A stretch of 6,727 bases of DNA from Oscillospiraceae bacterium (GTDB taxonomy: Bacteria > Bacillota > Clostridia > Oscillospirales > Ruminococcaceae), in assembly GCA_016296485.1 (NCBI GenBank), contig JAEDJF010000079.1:1-6727 (forward strand). The letters run 5' to 3'. Below are positions 5,753 through 6,727 of this stretch, piece by piece (position 1 is the stretch's first letter; the number at the start of each line of letters is the position of its first letter). The position numbers and the translations under genes were made by a program. A model generated the notes under the pieces. The model was not told where the DNA came from. It ran no database searches and was given only the letters and a program-made list of their open reading frames with translations.

Positions 5753-6727
5753 ATGAGTAAAGCGAAACGAAAATGCCTGTTTTTTGTTGTTTTTATTTTG
5801 TGCTGCGTCATCTTTTTTGGCTGCAGCGAAAAGGAGTCGGAAGCAATGAATAAAAAAACGGAGCCCGAAGGACGGCTTACGCGAATTGAATATTCGCAAA
5901 CAAACGGAATGGTTTATGGGGACGATTTTTCGGTTGATGTAATACCGGAACAAGTTTTGTACACAAGGTTTTTCTCAACAACAGAATATGAATATGTTGA
6001 TAAAGAAAATATCCCGATCGACAGCGAACAATGGCACGAGCTGGAAGAAGCGGTGCTTGCAATTTTTCCTGTTTTGGAGGAGAGACATTTCGAAAAGGAA
6101 TGGAAGCCTTTTCCCGGTACAGTTGACGGAGGAGGTACTTTTTCTTTTTATCTGACCTGGGAAAACGAGGGAAAAGAGGAACGCATAAGTTATCACAGTC
6201 CTAATGACCGAAGATTTACGACGCTGTTTACTCTTTTGGAGGAGATTGCTAACCCTATCGGAAGAGAAATAGTTTATTATGATGCTCCTGAGCTGAACGG
6301 ATTTTTTATATCACGAGGAGATTCCCATTCGGGAAAAGCGAGTGATTTTTCCTATCAATGCACGGTGAAAAACGAAGAGGAATGGTATTTCTTTTCATAT
6401 TTCGGTAAAGACGGAGTTCCGTCATCGCTATGCACTTATGTAGGAGAAGATATTTGGAAAGAAATTGCGGAAAAATGTGCGGAACTTGACCTTGAATCGG
6501 CAAAAGACGGGAGCAGCAAGGATAAAACTTACGCTGTACTTTATTATTCGGATGGAAAGCAAAGAACAATAAAACCCGATAAAAAAACAGTAAATGAACT
6601 GCAAATATTCTTTGAGGAATTGGGGCGTACGCTCCAGCGAGGTGGGGCGGATCGCCTCATGCGCATCCTGTGCGCTTTTGCGGGATTTATACTGGTTAGG
6701 CGTTTCGGGGAGGTATTCGGTTCCATA
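5753..6727 (+). CDS. Predicted lipoprotein of unknown function, open at the window end
   Basis: The frame begins at ATG 5753 behind AAGGAGGA (5737-5744) and stays open for 325 codons to the last base. The N-terminus is a lipoprotein signal: basic M-S-K-A-K-R-K, a hydrophobic core, then V-I-F-F-G-C24-S, with Cys24 the likely lipidated residue. Phe at -3 is less usual than Leu. The mature protein should sit on the outer face of the cytoplasmic membrane. Residues about 41-165 and 180-290 seem to be two diverged copies of one fold: each has a beta-rich stretch, a Trp-containing helix (Q-W94-H-E-L and I-W235-K-E-I), a strand pair ending G-K (140-141 and 268-269), and a closing helix (L-L-E-E-I and F-F-E-E-L). 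I recognise no family. Codons are more AT-rich than in the der operon. The genuine protein probably ends near residue 290; from about 6620 on, the bases belong to a topA fragment on the other strand. Confidence 0.75.
   Translation, partial: MSKAKRKCLFFVVFILCCVIFFGCSEKESEAMNKKTEPEGRLTRIEYSQTNGMVYGDDFSVDVIPEQVLYTRFFSTTEYEYVDKENIPIDSEQWHELEEAVLAIFPVLEERHFEKEWKPFPGTVDGGGTFSFYLTWENEGKEERISYHSPNDRRFTTLFTLLEEIANPIGREIVYYDAPELNGFFISRGDSHSGKASDFSYQCTVKNEEEWYFFSYFGKDGVPSSLCTYVGEDIWKEIAEKCAELDLESAKDGSSKDKTYAVLYYSDGKQRTIKPDKKTVNELQIFFEELGRTLQRGGADRLMRILCAFAGFILVRRFGEVFGSI
6599..6727 (-). pseudogene. topA: DNA topoisomerase I (TopA) fragment, both ends missing
   Basis: On the minus strand, codons starting at base 6727 read Y-G-x-E-Y-L-P-E-x-P, then Y-K-S-R-K, then SAQDAHEAIRPTSLERTP, then Q-F-L-K-E-Y-L-Q. 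This matches the bacterial TopA segment after the active-site tyrosine; the HEAIRPT block (6641-6661) is a type IA hallmark, with the His equivalent to invariant His365 of the E. coli enzyme. TopA relaxes negative supercoils. The part before this segment would lie to the right, outside the window. After about base 6600-6620 the expected L-Y-K-L-I-W-x-R-F region is absent: the frame runs into antisense of the lipoprotein and stops at 6428-6430. GC is 59% over 6621-6727 against 29% over 6541-6620 (hand counts). It is therefore a broken copy or a chimeric join, not a whole gene. Confidence 0.82.

Noticed and set aside
5572..5760. Plus-strand 62-codon frame ending at the lipoprotein start (overlap ATGAGTAA)
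   Set aside because: The ribosome site is poor, no family is recognisable, and a near-consensus promoter (5666-5694) and the lipoprotein ribosome site lie inside it, so it looks like intergenic sequence.
6544..6726. Minus-strand 60-codon frame beginning with ATG at the right edge
   Set aside because: It is a different frame over the TopA fragment; the frame starting at 6727 is the one giving the HEAIRPT motif.

Overview
The window looks like core chromosome of a Gram-positive, low-to-moderate GC Firmicute of the class Clostridia, probably near the Ruminococcaceae/Oscillospiraceae. The signs are strong GGAGG ribosome sites, TTG starts, the DUF177-rpmF pair, zinc-type L32 and L28, and a DUF512 radical-SAM gene directly before der and plsY. 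Genus cannot be read from the sequence.

Left part (1-1257): the 3' part of a DUF177/YceD gene, then rpmF (L32) and an intrinsic terminator, then a NUDIX hydrolase with no room for its own promoter after that terminator. Middle (1307-5090): one transcription unit with a strong extended -10 promoter, a PDZ/radical-SAM/DUF512 protein, the ribosome-assembly GTPase der, the acyltransferase plsY, and a small two-helix membrane protein overlapping plsY, closed by a strong hairpin terminator. rpmB (L28) runs convergently on the minus strand with its own promoter and terminator. Right part (5365-6727): about 390 bases without a convincing gene but with two divergent promoters, then a predicted lipoprotein whose frame is still open at the window end.

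Most of the genes serve basic growth: ribosomal proteins L32 and L28, ribosome assembly (Der), and membrane phospholipid synthesis (PlsY). The NUDIX enzyme, the DUF512 protein, the small membrane protein and the lipoprotein have no assigned role.

The main surprise is at the right edge. The last ~107-129 bases, read on the minus strand, encode a clear piece of DNA topoisomerase I (TopA, with the HEAIRPT motif). It is joined to the C-terminal end of the lipoprotein gene at a sharp rise in GC. This is either a real rearrangement that breaks topA or a chimeric join in the assembly; the short length and edge position favour the latter. I found no CRISPR array, complete mobile element, tRNA, rRNA, riboswitch or convincing new biological system.
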